Assembly: GCA_037974335.1 (NCBI GenBank)
Contig: CM075760.1
Coordinates: 38,468,182 to 38,532,181 of the forward strand
Direction of reading: 5' to 3'
DNA from: Prionace glauca
Taxonomy: Eukaryota > Chordata > Chondrichthyes > Carcharhiniformes > Carcharhinidae
DNA length: 64,000 nucleotides
Part shown: positions 1-12,100 of the stretch, piece after piece
Layout: every line of letters starts with the position of its first letter
Position numbering within the stretch: position 1 is the stretch's first letter
Notes under the pieces: generated by a model
Told to the model about the DNA's origin: nothing
Database searches by the model: none
Seen by the model: the letters and a program-made list of their open reading frames with translations, nothing else
Program-made: the position numbers and the translations under genes

Positions 1-548
1 CCCCCCACCCCCCCCCCACCCCTTCCTCACCGCTCCCCCCACCCCCCCCACCCCTTCCTCACCGCTCCCCCCCACCCCCCCCCACCCCTTCCTCACCGCT
101 CCCCCCCACCCCTTCCTCACCGCTCCCCCCCCACCCCTTCCTCACCGCTCCCCCCACCCCTTCCTCACCGCTCCTCCCCCCCCCCCACCCCTTCCTCACC
201 GCTCCCCCCCCCCCCCACCCCCCCACCCCTTCCTCACCGCTTCCCCCCCCCCACCCCTTCCTCACCACTCCCCCCCACCCCCCCCCACCCCTTCCTCACC
301 GCTTCCCCCCCCCCACCCCTTCCTCACCGCTCCCCCCCACCCCCCCCCCCCACCCCTTCCTCACCGCTCCTCCCCACCCCCCCCACCCCTTCCTCACCGC
401 TCCCCCCCACCCCCCCCCCACCCCTTCCTCACCACTCCCCCCCACCCCCCCCCACCCCTTCCTCACCACTCCCCCCCACCCCTTCCTCACCGCTCCCCCC
501 CACCCCCCCCACCCCTTCCTCACCGCTTCCCCCCCCCCCCCCCCCCGC
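1..548. repeat. C-rich minisatellite
   Basis: Degenerate tandem array built on CCCCTTCCTCACCGCTCC separated by C/A runs of variable length. Units run from about 20 to 40 bases. Long open frames here (Gly/Glu/Val/Arg-rich on the minus strand) are by-products of the repeat, not genes. The array is cut by the left edge of the window and ends in a run of C before a short unique stretch (549-645). Confidence 0.95.
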
Positions 549-646
549 CCCCGACCAGGTAGATCTCATTCTCGGACTCGCCCCCCCCTTCCTAATCCTT
601 CCAAGGGGTCAGGACTTGTAGGTTTGTCAGGGGGTGAGGATTTGCT

Positions 647-1253
647 AAATTGCCCCTTAGTGTCCAAAGATGTGTAGGTTAGGGTGGATTGGCCATGCTA
701 AATTGTCCCTTAGTGTCCAAAGATGTGTAGGTTAGGGTGGATTGGCCATGCTAAATTGTCCCTTAGTGTCCAAAGATGTGTAGGTTATGGTGGATTGGCC
801 GTGCTAAATTGTCCCTTAGTGTCCAAAGATGTGTAGGTTAGGGTGGATTGGCCATGCTAAATTGTCCCTTAGTGTCCAATGATGTGTAGGTTAGGGTGGA
901 TTGGCCATGCTAAATTGTCCCTTAGTGTCCAAAGATGTGTAGGTTATGGTGGATTGGCCGTGCTAAATTGTCCCTTAGTGTCCAAAGATGTGTAGGTTAT
1001 GGTGGATTGGCCGTGCTAAATTGTCCCTTAGTGTCCAAAGATGTGTAGGTTAGGGTGGATTGGCCATGCTAAATTGTCCCTTAGTGTCCAATGATGTATA
1101 GGTTAGGGTGGATTGGCCATGCTAAATTGTCCCTTAGTGTCCAAAGATGTGTAGGTTATGGTGGATTGGCCGTGCTAAATTGTCCCTTAGTGTCCAAAGA
1201 TGTGTAGGTTAGGGTGGATTGGCCATGCTAAATTGTCCCTTAGTGTCCAAAGA
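647..1253. repeat. 53-bp tandem array (SINE-tail unit), about 12 copies
   Basis: About twelve head-to-tail copies of a 53-base unit containing GTCCAAAGATGTGTAGGTT and GGATTGGCCATGCTAAATTG. Two unit types alternate irregularly (GTTAGGGTGG with CCATG, and GTTATGGTGG with CCGTG), so blocks of several units were probably duplicated. The unit matches the internal tail of the SINEs at 8550, 11097 and 46605, so the array is probably an expanded piece of a SINE. Confidence 0.93.
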
Positions 1254-1662
1254 TAGCGCCTGGGTAAGATGCTTTGCTTGGGGGAGGGAGGATAGGTCAC
1301 TGGAGTGTGAGGTCCCAGTACTAACCACCGTGCAACCAGAGAAGTAACTATGAAAGGGAATTGGAAACACAATTGTTATGTTCATTTGCAATGGGATTCT
1401 GGGAGTGGTGCCGTTTGGCAACTCTTTTCAAACTTGTATCAAATCAGATACGAGGAGAGAGTGAATGGGAGTGATATTCGTGGAGTAAATAGGTAATCTT
1501 TCATTGCAGCCAGTTTGTTACCACAATAGAGTTCGCAAGCAAGGCGTAGGGAGTGGGTTTACTCTGGTTCCAGTGGCATAGACCTGGTAATTACTGACAT
1601 TAACCACTGTAGAATCACCCTACAGACTGTAGCCTGGACTGGGTGGCATGCCTTATGAGGAT
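1254..1662. other. no gene recognised
   Basis: Unique-looking sequence between a tandem array and LINE debris. No splice-bounded open frame, RNA gene or known repeat could be recognised. Confidence 0.4.
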
Positions 1663-1663
1663 A

Positions 1664-1803
1664 ATAAGAACATAAGAAATAGGAGCAGGAGTAGGCCATC
1701 TAGCCCTTCGAGCCTGCCCCGCCATTCAATAAGATCATGGCTGATCTGTCGTGACTCAGCCCCCTCAACTCCGGTATCAGCCTAGTAAACCTCCTCCGCA
1801 CTC
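1664..1803 (-). mobile_element. CR1 LINE tail, internally deleted
   Basis: Begins with the AAGAACATAAGAAATAGGAG tail shared with the CR1 copies at 13691 and 24104. After about 95 bases it jumps to sequence that lies roughly 350 bases further inside those copies. It is therefore an internally deleted minus-strand 3' fragment, and it stops at the palindromic flank of the assembly gap. Confidence 0.8.
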
Positions 1804-1804
1804 C

Positions 1805-1938
1805 ACACAGTGAGCACGTGANNNNNNNNNNNNNNNNNNNNNNNNNNNNNNNNNNNNNNNNNNNNNNNNNNNNNNNNNNNNNNNNNNNNNNNNNNNNNNN
1901 NNNNNNNNNNNNNNNNNNNNNTCACGTGCTCACTGTGT
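1805..1938. other. assembly gap of 100 N with inverted-repeat flanks
   Basis: Bases 1822-1921 are N. The 17 bases left of the gap (1805-1821) are the exact reverse complement of the 17 bases right of it (1922-1938), with CACGTGA at the junction. A round number of N usually marks a gap of unknown size. Upstream REC8 exons could be hidden here. Confidence 0.95.
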
Positions 1939-2310
1939 ACCCATGTAACTGTCAAAAAGCTTTTAAAAGACAAAATTGGACTCCTCTCTACAACTGGCAG
2001 CTCGTTCCAGACACTCACCACCCTCTGTGTGAAAAGAATTGCCCCTCTGGACCCTTTTTGTATCTCTCCCGTCTCACCTTAAACTTATGCCCTCTAGTTT
2101 TAGACTCCCCTACCTTTGGGAAAAGATATTGACCATCTAGCTGATCCATGCCCCTCATTACTTTGTAGACCTCTATAAGATCACCTCTCAGCTTCCTACG
2201 CTCTGGAGAAAAATATCCCAGTCTATCCACCTTATTACTCAAACCATCAAGTCCAGTAACATCCTAGGAAATCTTTTCTGGCCTCTTTCTAGTTTAATAA
2301 TATACTTTAT
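1939..2310 (-). mobile_element. CR1-type LINE 3' fragment (tail family E)
   Basis: On the minus strand it encodes the degenerate end of a CR1-type ORF2, with [20 protein letters not shown] recognisable. The same tail family recurs at 7425, 15640 and 30886. It is cut at the gap side. Confidence 0.8.
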
Positions 2311-2315
2311 CTAAT

Positions 2316-2745
2316 ATGGTGACCCATCTCTCTCCTCCTCTCCCTTCGCCTCTCTTGCTCTCTCTCTCTCTCATTTGTCCCTTCCTCTGTTCCCTTTTGT
2401 CTCTTTGTCTGTCTTTTTCATTCTCTCATTCACTCTTTCTTTCTCACTCTCATGCTCCCTCTCTCTGTCTCACACTCTGTCTCGATCCCTTTATGCCTCT
2501 CTGTCCGTCTGTCTCCCTCGCACTCTCGCTCTGTAGCTTTTTCTCTCTTCTTGCCCTCTCTCTCATTTGCTTTCTCTCTCTCTGTCCACTCACTTGCTCT
2601 CCTCTCAATCACTCTCCCTCACATAATCTCTCACACTCACAATTCTCGCACACACACAATCACACTGTCTCACTCTCAATCTCACTCTCTCATTCTCATT
2701 CTCTCTCTCTTCATTTGCACTCTCTCTCACAGCCCAGTACCTCAT
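2316..2745. repeat. CT-rich simple sequence
   Basis: Irregular CTCTCT, CTGTCT and CACTCT runs. The Ser/Leu-rich open frame of about 180 codons is a product of low complexity. Confidence 0.9.
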
Positions 2746-2756
2746 TGTGCCATGGA

Positions 2757-3025
2757 CAGCGTTCATTTCCAGCTTGGATCACTGTCTGTGTAGAGTCTGC
2801 ATGTCCTCCTTGTGTCTGTGTGGGTTTCCTCTGGGTGCTCCGGTTTCCTCCACAGTGAAAAGATGTGCAGGTTCGGGTGGATTGGCCGTGCTAAATTAAT
2901 CAGCGTCGGGGGATTAGCAGGGTAAACATATTGGGTTACGGGAATCGAGGCCTGGGTGGGATTGTTGTCAGTACACTCTTGCTGGGCTGAATGGCCTCCT
3001 TCTGCACAGTATGTACTCTATGATT
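2757..3025 (+). mobile_element. tRNA-headed SINE, 5' part degraded
   Basis: Contains the family landmarks CTTGGATCACTGTCTGTG, GGGTTTCCTCTGGGTGCTCC and GGATTGGCCGTGCTAAATTA, and ends with GGGCTGAATGGCCTCCTTCT. It lies about 40 bases before the acceptor of the first visible REC8 exon. Confidence 0.85.
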
Positions 3026-3065
3026 CTGATTGTCTCTCTTTCTCTCATTTTGTCAATAAACGTAG

Positions 3066-3136
3066 CGCTGGAGAAGGAGGTGGAGATTCCGCCCGTGCCT
3101 TCATTACCAATCACACCGGCCATACCCCTCCTGGAG
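3066..3136 (+). CDS. REC8: REC8 exon 1 of those visible
   Basis: Encodes an acidic, Pro-rich stretch ([20 protein letters not shown]) like the Glu/Pro-rich central region of REC8. The acceptor follows a TCTCTCTTTCTC tract and ends ACGTAG. The donor is CTGGAG|GTAGGT, which leaves phase 0. A second GT four bases on (exon end 3140) would leave phase 1 and suit the alternative acceptor of the next exon. Conservation is weak here. The assignment rests mainly on splice sites, frame and position. Confidence 0.7.
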
Positions 3137-6100
3137 GTAGGTGGGGCCATCAGAAAGAGAGTGGGCTGGAGGTTGGGGGAGGTGCGGATGGTGGGGTTGG
3201 AGTGCTATCACTCAGGGTTAAAATTCAATGGCAACCATGAAAGGGTCAGACAGAACAGATTCCCCCACCCCACCCCACACCACCCCGTCCCATTCCCTCC
3301 ATTCACCTTTCCTTACTCGCAATCTGCCCTGGCCTTCCCTTACCCACAATCCCCCCCTCGCCATCCCTGACCCACAATCCCCTGGCCTTCCCTTACCCAC
3401 AATCCCCCCCTCGCCATCCCTGACCCACAATCCCCCCTCACCATCCCCTTACCCACAATCCCCCCTCGCCATCCTTACCCACAATCCCCCTCGCCATCCC
3501 TTACCCACAATCCCCCTCACCATCCCTTACCCACAATCTCCCCTCACCATCCCTTACCCACAATCCCCCCTCGCCATCCCTTACCCACAATCCCCCTCGC
3601 TATCCCTTGCCTACAATCTCCCCTCGCCATCCCTTACCCATAATCTCCCTCACCATCCCTTACCCACAATCCCCCCTCGCCATCCCTTACCCACAATCCC
3701 CCCTCGCCATCCCTTACCCACAATCTCCCCTCACCACCCTTACCCACAATCTCCCCTCACCATCCCTTACCCACAATCCCCCCTCGCCATCCCTTACCCA
3801 CAATCCCCTCTCGCCATCCCTTACCCACAATCCCCCTCGCCATCCCTTACGCACAATCCCCCCTCGCCATCCCTTACCCACAATCCCCTTCGCCATCCCT
3901 TACCCACAATCCCCCCCTCTTGCCATCCCTTACCCACAATCTCCCCTCACCATCCCTTGCCTACAATCCCCCTCGACATCCCTTCCCCACAATCCCCCTT
4001 GCCATCCCCTTACCCACAATCCTTCCTCACCCTCCCCTTACCCATAATCCCCCCTCACCATCCCTTACCCATAATCCCCACTCACCTTCTCTTACCCACA
4101 ATCCCCCTCGCCATCCTTACCCATAATCCCCCCTCACCATCCCTTACCATAATCCCCCCTCACCATCCCTTACCCATAATCCCCACTCACCATCTCTTAC
4201 CCACAATGCCCCCTCGCTCTCCCTTGATTCCTCGTGCTCCATCGCAGCTCCCCTTCACTGGTGATGCCGACACTGTTTCAAGCACATCCTTCCCACCCCC
4301 TCCACCCTCCCTCCCCCCACCACTCTGCCCTGCCACTCTCATCACCCTCACTCTGCACCTCACCCAAGTGCCCCTCCTCATCTGAGCAAGTCAAAGAATA
4401 GTAGAATCCATTCGGCCCATCGGGTCCTCTCCCCCCCTGCTGTTTCCCCGTGATGCACTGAACCTGCACATCTTTGGACATTAAAGGGTGATTTAGCACG
4501 GCCAATCCACCTACCCTGCACATCCTGCGGTCCAGCCAGAAAGATATTCAACCATGAGCAGCCTCACCGCTCAGCCCGATTCTCTTGTGCATGTTGGTGG
4601 GCAGGGGGAGCCAAAGGGTTGATGCATGGGGCGAGACCATGGAGGTGGCTGCCTGGTCCCAGAAGCACCCTGAATATGTGGTGCATACACACGCAAGCCC
4701 AGAGTTTACGAGAGCAGAGACGAGCTGTGGCGGTATCAGAGAGCACAGGCTGATGGTCTGGTAGTGAGGGTGTGTGTCTGTGTGTGTTTGTGTGTGTGTG
4801 TCTGTGTGCATGTGTGGGAGGGTGTGTGTGTGTGTGTGTGTGGGAGGGTGTGTGTGTGTGTCTGTGTGTGTGTGTGTTTGTGTGCATGTGTGGGAGGGTG
4901 TGTGTGTGTGTGTGTGTGTGGGAGGGTGTGTGTGTGTGTGTCTGTGTGTGTGTGTGTTTGTGTGTGTGTGTGGGAGGGTGTGTGTGTGTGTGTGTGGGTG
5001 GGGGAAATGAGAGGGTGCCTTTCCGATCTCCTTGGCCGCCCCCCCCCCACTACCCCCCACACCCACCCCCCCCCCCCCCCCCCACCCCCGGCGGGGTCAG
5101 ACATTCTCAGGAACCGGTCACCGTGGACACCCCGCTCTTCCTGACTCTCTTTCCTTGCCTCTCCTGCTCCAGCTGACCTTACTGAGATCTCCGACCTGCC
5201 GCCGGTGAAGCCAAAGCGCCGACGGCGCCGATCGGACTTCATTGACCTCACCATCCAGATCCCGCGGGAGGAGATGATGGAGCTGATCGAGAAACCTGAC
5301 TGTCCACTGTCGCACAGCCGTGAGTGATCTGGGACGGGATGCAGCTCACCAGGGCGACACGGTGGCACAGTGGCTGGATCAGGTTAATTGGCCATGATGT
5401 GTCGGTTAGGTGGATTGGCCAAGCTAAATTATCCTTTAATGTCTAAAGATGTATAGGTTAGGTCGATTGGCCATGCTAATCTGCTGTCAGTGACCAAAGA
5501 TGTGTGGGTTAGGGGGATTGGCCATGCTAAGTTATCCCTTAGTGTCCAAAGAGTGTGGGTTGGGGGATTGGCCATGGTAAACTGTCCCTTAGTGTCCAAA
5601 GAGTGTGGGTTGGGGGATTGGCCATGCTAAGTTATCCCTTAGTGTCCAAAGTTGTGTGGGTTAGGGGATTGGCCATGCTAAATTGTCCCTTAGTGTCCAA
5701 AGAGTGTGGGTTGGGGGGATTGGCCATGCTAAATTGTCCTTAGTGTCCAAAGAGTGTGGGTTGGGGGATTGGCCATGCTAAATTGTCCCTTAGTGTCCAA
5801 AGAAGTGTAGGTTAGGGTGGATTGGCCATGGTAAATTGACACTTATTATCCAAAGATGTGTGGGTTAGGGGGATTGGCCATGCTAGATTTCCCCTTACAA
5901 TCTCGGATGATTTTATCATAGAATCACACAGAGCAGAAGAGACTCTTCAACCCATCAAGTCCTCACTGACACATCAGAAACACCCGAATCCCCTTTACCA
6001 GTACTTGGTCCATAGCCCTGAATGTGATGGTGTGCTGAGTGCTCATTCAGGTTCTTTTTAAAGGACGTGAGGCCAGCTGCCTCCACCACCCTCCCAGGAA

Positions 6101-9100
6101 ACACATTCCAGACCCTCACCGCCCTCTGGTAAAGAAGTATTTTCTCCACATACCCCATAAACCTCCTGTCCCGCACCTTGAACCTCGTCCCCTCGTGCTT
6201 GACCCTTCAACTAAGAGGAACAGCTGTTCCTTATCCACCCTGTCTATGCCTCTCATCATCTTGAACACCTCAAACAGCTCATCCCTCAGTCTTCTCTGCT
6301 CAGAGAAAACAACCCAAGCCTGCATTGAAAGCTGTGTGTACCCGTCCTGGGAGTGTTTGATGGGGGGACAGTGTAGAGGGAGCTTTACTCTGTATCTCAC
6401 CCTGGGCTGTACCTGTCCTGGGAGTGATTGATGGGGACAGTGTAGAGGGAGCTTTACTCTGTATCTAACCCTGTGCTGTACCTGTCCTGGGAGTGTTTGA
6501 TGGGGGGGACAGTGTATAGAGGGAGCTTTACTCTGTATCTAATCCCGTGCCGTACCCGTCCTGGGAGTGTTTGATGGGGACAGTGTAGAGAGAGCTTTAC
6601 TCTGTATCTAACCCCGTGCTGTACCCGTCCTGGGAGTGTTGATGGGGACAGTGTAGAGAGAGCTTTACGCTGTATCTAACCCCGTGCTGTACCTGTCCTG
6701 GGAGTGTTTGATGGGGGACAGTGTAGAGGGAGCTTTACTCTGTATCTAACCCTGTGCTGTACCTGTCCTGGGAGTGTTTGATGGGGACAGTGTAGAGGGA
6801 GCTTTACTCTGTATCTAACCCTGTGCTGTACCTGTCCTGGGAGTGTTTGATGTGGGGGACAGTGTAGAGGGAGCTTTACTCTGTATCTAACCTGTGCTGT
6901 ACCTGTCCTGGGAGTGTTTGATGTGGGGGACAGTGTAGATGTGCTGGTGGTGCTAGGCACTAATCATATCATTACAGCAGTTGTTGAGTAATACCTTGTT
7001 TGAGAAATGGGAGTTCCGCACATGTTAATGTAAATTTCTCCCTTTTCTGCAGAAGCCAGTCGAGATCCCTCGCTTACGGAGGAAATCCCCAGCATCGCTG
7101 TTCCGAAATCCCGCCTATGGTCAGTGATATTCTAAACAAGGGTAGTTTTTAAAATTTGTTGATGGGATGTGGCAGTCACTGGCCTGGCCCTGAAATTTGT
7201 TCCCTGTCCCTAATTGCCCGTTGAGAAGGTGGTGGGAAAAACTGCCCCTTCTTGAACCTGCTGTTGTCCCCGTCTGGTATGGGGAACACCCACAGCGCAG
7301 TTAGGGAGGGAGTTTCAGAATTTGGGCCCCAGCCACAGTGAAGGAACGGCCAATACATTTCCAAATCGGGATAGTGAGTGTGGCTCGGAGGGGAACTTGC
7401 AGGTGGTGGTATAATGGAGTCACAGTGGTTTAGAGCACGGAAACAGACCCTTCAGCCCAACTTGTCCGTGCCGCCCCTTTTTTTAAACCACTAAGCCTTC
7501 CCAATTGCCCGCATTTAACCCTTATCCCTCTATACCCATCCTACCCATGTAACTGTCTAAATGCTTTTTAAGAGATAAAATTGTACCCGCCTCTACTACT
7601 ACCTCTGCCAGCTTGTTCCAGACACTCACCACCCTCTGTATGAAAAATTGCTTCTCTGGACACTTTTGTATCTCTCCCCTCTCACCTTAAACCTGTGCCC
7701 TCTAGTTTTAGACTCCCCCTACCTTTGGGAAAAAATATTGACTATCTAGCTGATTTGTGCCCCTCATTATTTTATAGACCTCTATAAGATCACTCCTAAA
7801 CTCCTACGCTCCAGGGATAAAAGCCCCAGTCTATTCAGCCTCTCCTAATAACTCAAACCATCAAGTCCCAGTAATTTCCTAGTAAATTTTTTCTGCGCTC
7901 TTTGACGTTCAATAATATCCTTTCTATAATAGGATGATCAGAAGTGTACACAGTGTTCCAAGTGTGGCCTTACCAATGTCTTGTACAACTTTAACAAGAA
8001 ATCCCAACTCCTGTATTCAATGTATTCTGACCAGTGAAACCAAGCATGCCAAATGCCTGCTTCACCAACCTGTCAACCTGTGACCCCACTTTCAAGGAGC
8101 TATGAATCTGTACCCCTAGATCTCTTTATTCTGTAACTCTCCCCAACACCCTACCATTAGCTGGGTAAGTCTTATCCTGGTAGGTCCTGCTGCTGCGTCA
8201 CCATATCACCCAGAGGGTGGAGGGGGCATGAGATGTAGCCCCCATTACAGCATTACGAGCAGACACAGCAGAGACATGATAGGCCAAATGGTCTTTTCCC
8301 GGTCCTAAATGTGTCTTATGTCCAGCACCTCTTTCCCCGGTACCCCTGCACCACATCGCATCCCCCCCACCGCCCTGAGGCAGATGGTATGGTTACAGCA
8401 CAATAAAGGCCAATTGGCCCTTCCTGTCTGTGATTGGTCTCAGAATGAGCAGTCCTCCCAATGCCATTCTAACCCGCCCGTTCCCTGGCTCACACAGACA
8501 CACACACACATACACACACAGACACAGACACATACACACATGTATATGGGGCGACATGGTGGCACAGTGATTCGCACTGCTGCCTCCCAGCACCAGGGAG
8601 CCGAATTCAGTTCCTGCCTTGGGTCACTGCCTGTGCGGAGTCTACACATTCTTCCCGTGTCATGTGTGGGTTTCCTCCGGTTTCCTCTCGCAGTCCAAAA
8701 GATGTGCGGGTTAGGTTGATTGGCCATGCTAAATTACCCCTTTGTGTCAGGGGGAATAGCAGGGTAAATATTGTGGGGGTTACAGGGTTAGGGCCTGGGT
8801 GGGATTGTGGTCAGTGCAGACTCGATGGGCTGAATGTCCTCCTTCTGCACTCTAGGGTTATTTGCATTGGTTGTGCTAAATTCTCCCTCAGTGTATCCAA
8901 ACAGGTGCCGGACTGTGATGACTAGGGGATTTTCATAGTAACTTCATTGCAGTGTTAATGTAAGCATACTGATGACAATAATAATATACTTAAAGTCAAA
9001 CTTTTCACTCGAAACCAATAGATGTGACAATAATAAATCAAATCATTCCCCAGTGCATTCCTCATTGGGATATTTTGCACGCTCGCAGGCACACACACTG

Positions 9101-12100
9101 CTGAGCAGTAGACATATACGACTGTGACAAATATATTGGATTATCGTTAAACTCAGGAAATCTGCCTTACCCGCCATCGTGGGTAGGTTCAGTCGGCAGT
9201 TAGGAAGGCAAATGCAGTGTTAACGTGTCGAGAGAGCTAGAACACAAGAGCAGGCAGGTACTTCTGAGGCTGTATAAAACTGGTCAGACCCCATTTGGAG
9301 TATTGTGAGCAGTTTTGGGCCCCGAATCTAAGGAAGGATGTACTGACCTTGGCAAGAGTCCAGAGGAGGTTCACAAGAATGATCCCTGGAATGAAGAACT
9401 TGTTGTATGAGGAATGGTAGAGGACTCTGGGTCTGTCCTCGTTGGAGTTTAGGAGAATGGGGGGGATCTTATTGAAACTTGCAGGGTACCGCGAGACCGG
9501 GATAGAGCGGACGTGGAGAGAAGGTGCAAAATCCACACAGACAGTGATCCGAGCCGGGAATTGAACCGGGTCCCTGGCGCTGTGAGGCAGCAGTGCTAAC
9601 TACTATGCCACCACGGTGCCCCCAAAATACAAAGCAAGTGGCTCCCCGATTGACCCGTCAATTTGGCCCTGGATCAGGGAGTTTATATTCGAAGAGGCCC
9701 ACCTCAATTGTCTGATTAAAGTCATAACATAAGAACTAGGAGCAGGAGTAGGCCATCTGGTCCCTCCAGCCTGCTCTGCCATTCCATAAAATCATGGCTG
9801 ATCTTTTTGTGGACTCAGCTCCACTTACCCGCCCGCTCACCATGACCCTTAACTCCTTCACTGTTCAAAAATTTATCTATCCTTGCCTTAAAAACTTTCA
9901 ATGAGGTAACCTCATCTGCTTCACTGGGTAGCGAATTCCACAGATTCACAACCCTTTGGGTGAAGAAGTTCCTCCTCAACTCAGTCCTAAATCTGCTTCC
10001 CCTTGTTTTGAGGCCATGCCCCCGAGTCCTAGTTTCATCCGCCAGTGGAAATAACCTCCCTTCTATATTATCTATTCCCTCCATAATCTTGTATGTTTCT
10101 ATAAGATCTCCCCTCATTCTTCTGAATTCCAGTGAGTATCGCCCCAGTCTACTCAGTGTCTCCTCATAAGCCAATCCTCTCAACTCCGGAATCAACCCAG
10201 TGAATCTCCTCTGCACCCCCTCCAGTGCCAGTATATCCTTTCTCAAGTAAGGAAATCAAAACTGTACACAGTACTCATTCCAGGCCCCCTCTCTGAAAGG
10301 GAGTGAGCTGGGCTCAGGTACGGAGGCAATCAGGGACGGGAAACAAATCCTGGGGCTCTGCGCACCATGCGGGCGACTGTAAATTGTATAAAGTGGAAGA
10401 GAACAGATACAGGCACAGACTGTCAAGCTCGCGGTTCCCGGGAAGCCGGGGGTATAATCCTGCGTAATTCTTTCTGACATCGGTTTGTGCTCTGATTCCC
10501 GGATTCCGCCCCCTCACCCCTACAGGAGGCTGGATGGCCCCGGAGCTGTGTGACCTCTGGACCAAGGGCGCCGTCATCGAACCGGTGGACTATAGAGCAA
10601 AACGGCAGGTGGAGGCCGCAGAGATGGAGGTAACCATTCTCCCCGCCCCTCCCCACTCACCCCTCCCTCTTCCCCACTCACCCGCCCTCCCCCGCTCCCC
10701 ACAAAACCCTCCCTTCTTCCCCTCTCTCCCCTCCTCTTCCCTCGTTCCCCTCTCACTGTTCTCTCCTCCCTCTCCACCTCCTCTCTCTCCTTTGCCTTCC
10801 CTCATCCCATTCCCCTCCCTTCTTCCCCTCTCTCCCCTCTTCTTCCCCCGTTCCCCTCTCACTGTTCTCTCCTCCCCCTCCACCTCCTCTCTCTCCTTTG
10901 CCTTCCCTCATCCCATTCCCCTCCCTTCCCTCCCCCTCCCCCACCACCACCCCATCACCTTCCTCCCCCCACGCTCATCGTCCTCTTCCTCCTTCACCCA
11001 CCCCCTCCCCTTCTTCTCCCTCCTCCTCCCCATCACCTTCCTCTCTCCCTCCCCACCTACTGTTACCGGGATACAAAGTAAAGTGATTTACTCAAAAGGT
11101 GGCACAGTGATTAGCGTTGCTGCCTCACAGCACCAGGGACCCAGAGTCAATTTCCGGTTTGGATCACTCTCTGTATGGAGCCTGCACATTTTCCCCTTGT
11201 CTGCGTTTCCTCCCACACTCCGGTTTCCTCCCACACTCCAAAAGATGTGTAAATTAGGTAGATTGGCCGTGCTAAATTGTCCCTTCGTGTCCATAGATGT
11301 GCAGGTTAGGAGGATTATCAGACTAGATTGTCCTTTCATGTCCAAAGGTGTGCAGGTTTGGTTGATTAGCCGTGCTAAATTGACCCGAGTGTTAGGGGTG
11401 TTTACAGGGTAAATACACAGGGTTATAAGAATAGGGCCTGAGTCTGATTGTGGTCAGTGTAGACTCAATGGGCCGAATGATCTCCTTCTGCACTGTGGGG
11501 AATCTATGATTCTAATGTTCTGGGACCCCCTCCTCCCTCCACCCCGGGTTCGAGTCCTGCCACAGCAGATGGTGGAATTTGAATTCAATAAAATATATCT
11601 GGAATTAAGAACCTCCTGATGACCATGAAACTGTTGTCGATTGTCAGAAAAACCCATCTGGTTCACTCATGTCCTTTAGAGTAGAGGAAACCTGCCGTCC
11701 TTACCCGGTCTGGCCTACATGTGACTCCAGAGCCACACAACAACGTGGTTGACTCTCAACTGCCCTCCGAGGGGTAACTAGGGATGGGTAATAAATGCTG
11801 GGCCCAGCCAGCGATGCCCATGTCCCACAAATGAGTCCTCGGTGTGGTCTCACCAAAACTCTGCCTGACTGCAATAAAGACATTTTCATTCAGGTACCTC
11901 GAACCCTTCGTAATAAACCCAATGCGCCATTGACCATCCTGATCACTTGGTGTACCTGCAGGCTAACTCTCTGCGTTCCTCCTTCCCTCTGTTACAGCTG
12001 TTGCGAGAGACACTGGAGCCCAGCGTTGACCAGTTGACACTGACCGGTGAGTGTAGTTGGTGGGGTGGGGGCTGGGGGCTTGGCAACCTAGTTGAGGAGG

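Noticed and set aside
647-1253. CRISPR-like array of regularly spaced repeats
   Set aside because: Units are contiguous 53-mers without unique spacers, in a vertebrate genome, and derive from a SINE.
1805-1938. Palindrome around the gap as a replication origin or regulatory element
   Set aside because: The symmetry is centred on an assembly gap, so an assembly artefact or an unresolved hairpin is the simpler explanation.
3228-4385. 385-codon Pro/Ser/His-rich frame as a repeat-domain protein
   Set aside because: The 27-bp unit is a multiple of three, so every frame is open. The composition changes by frame with no splice or start context.
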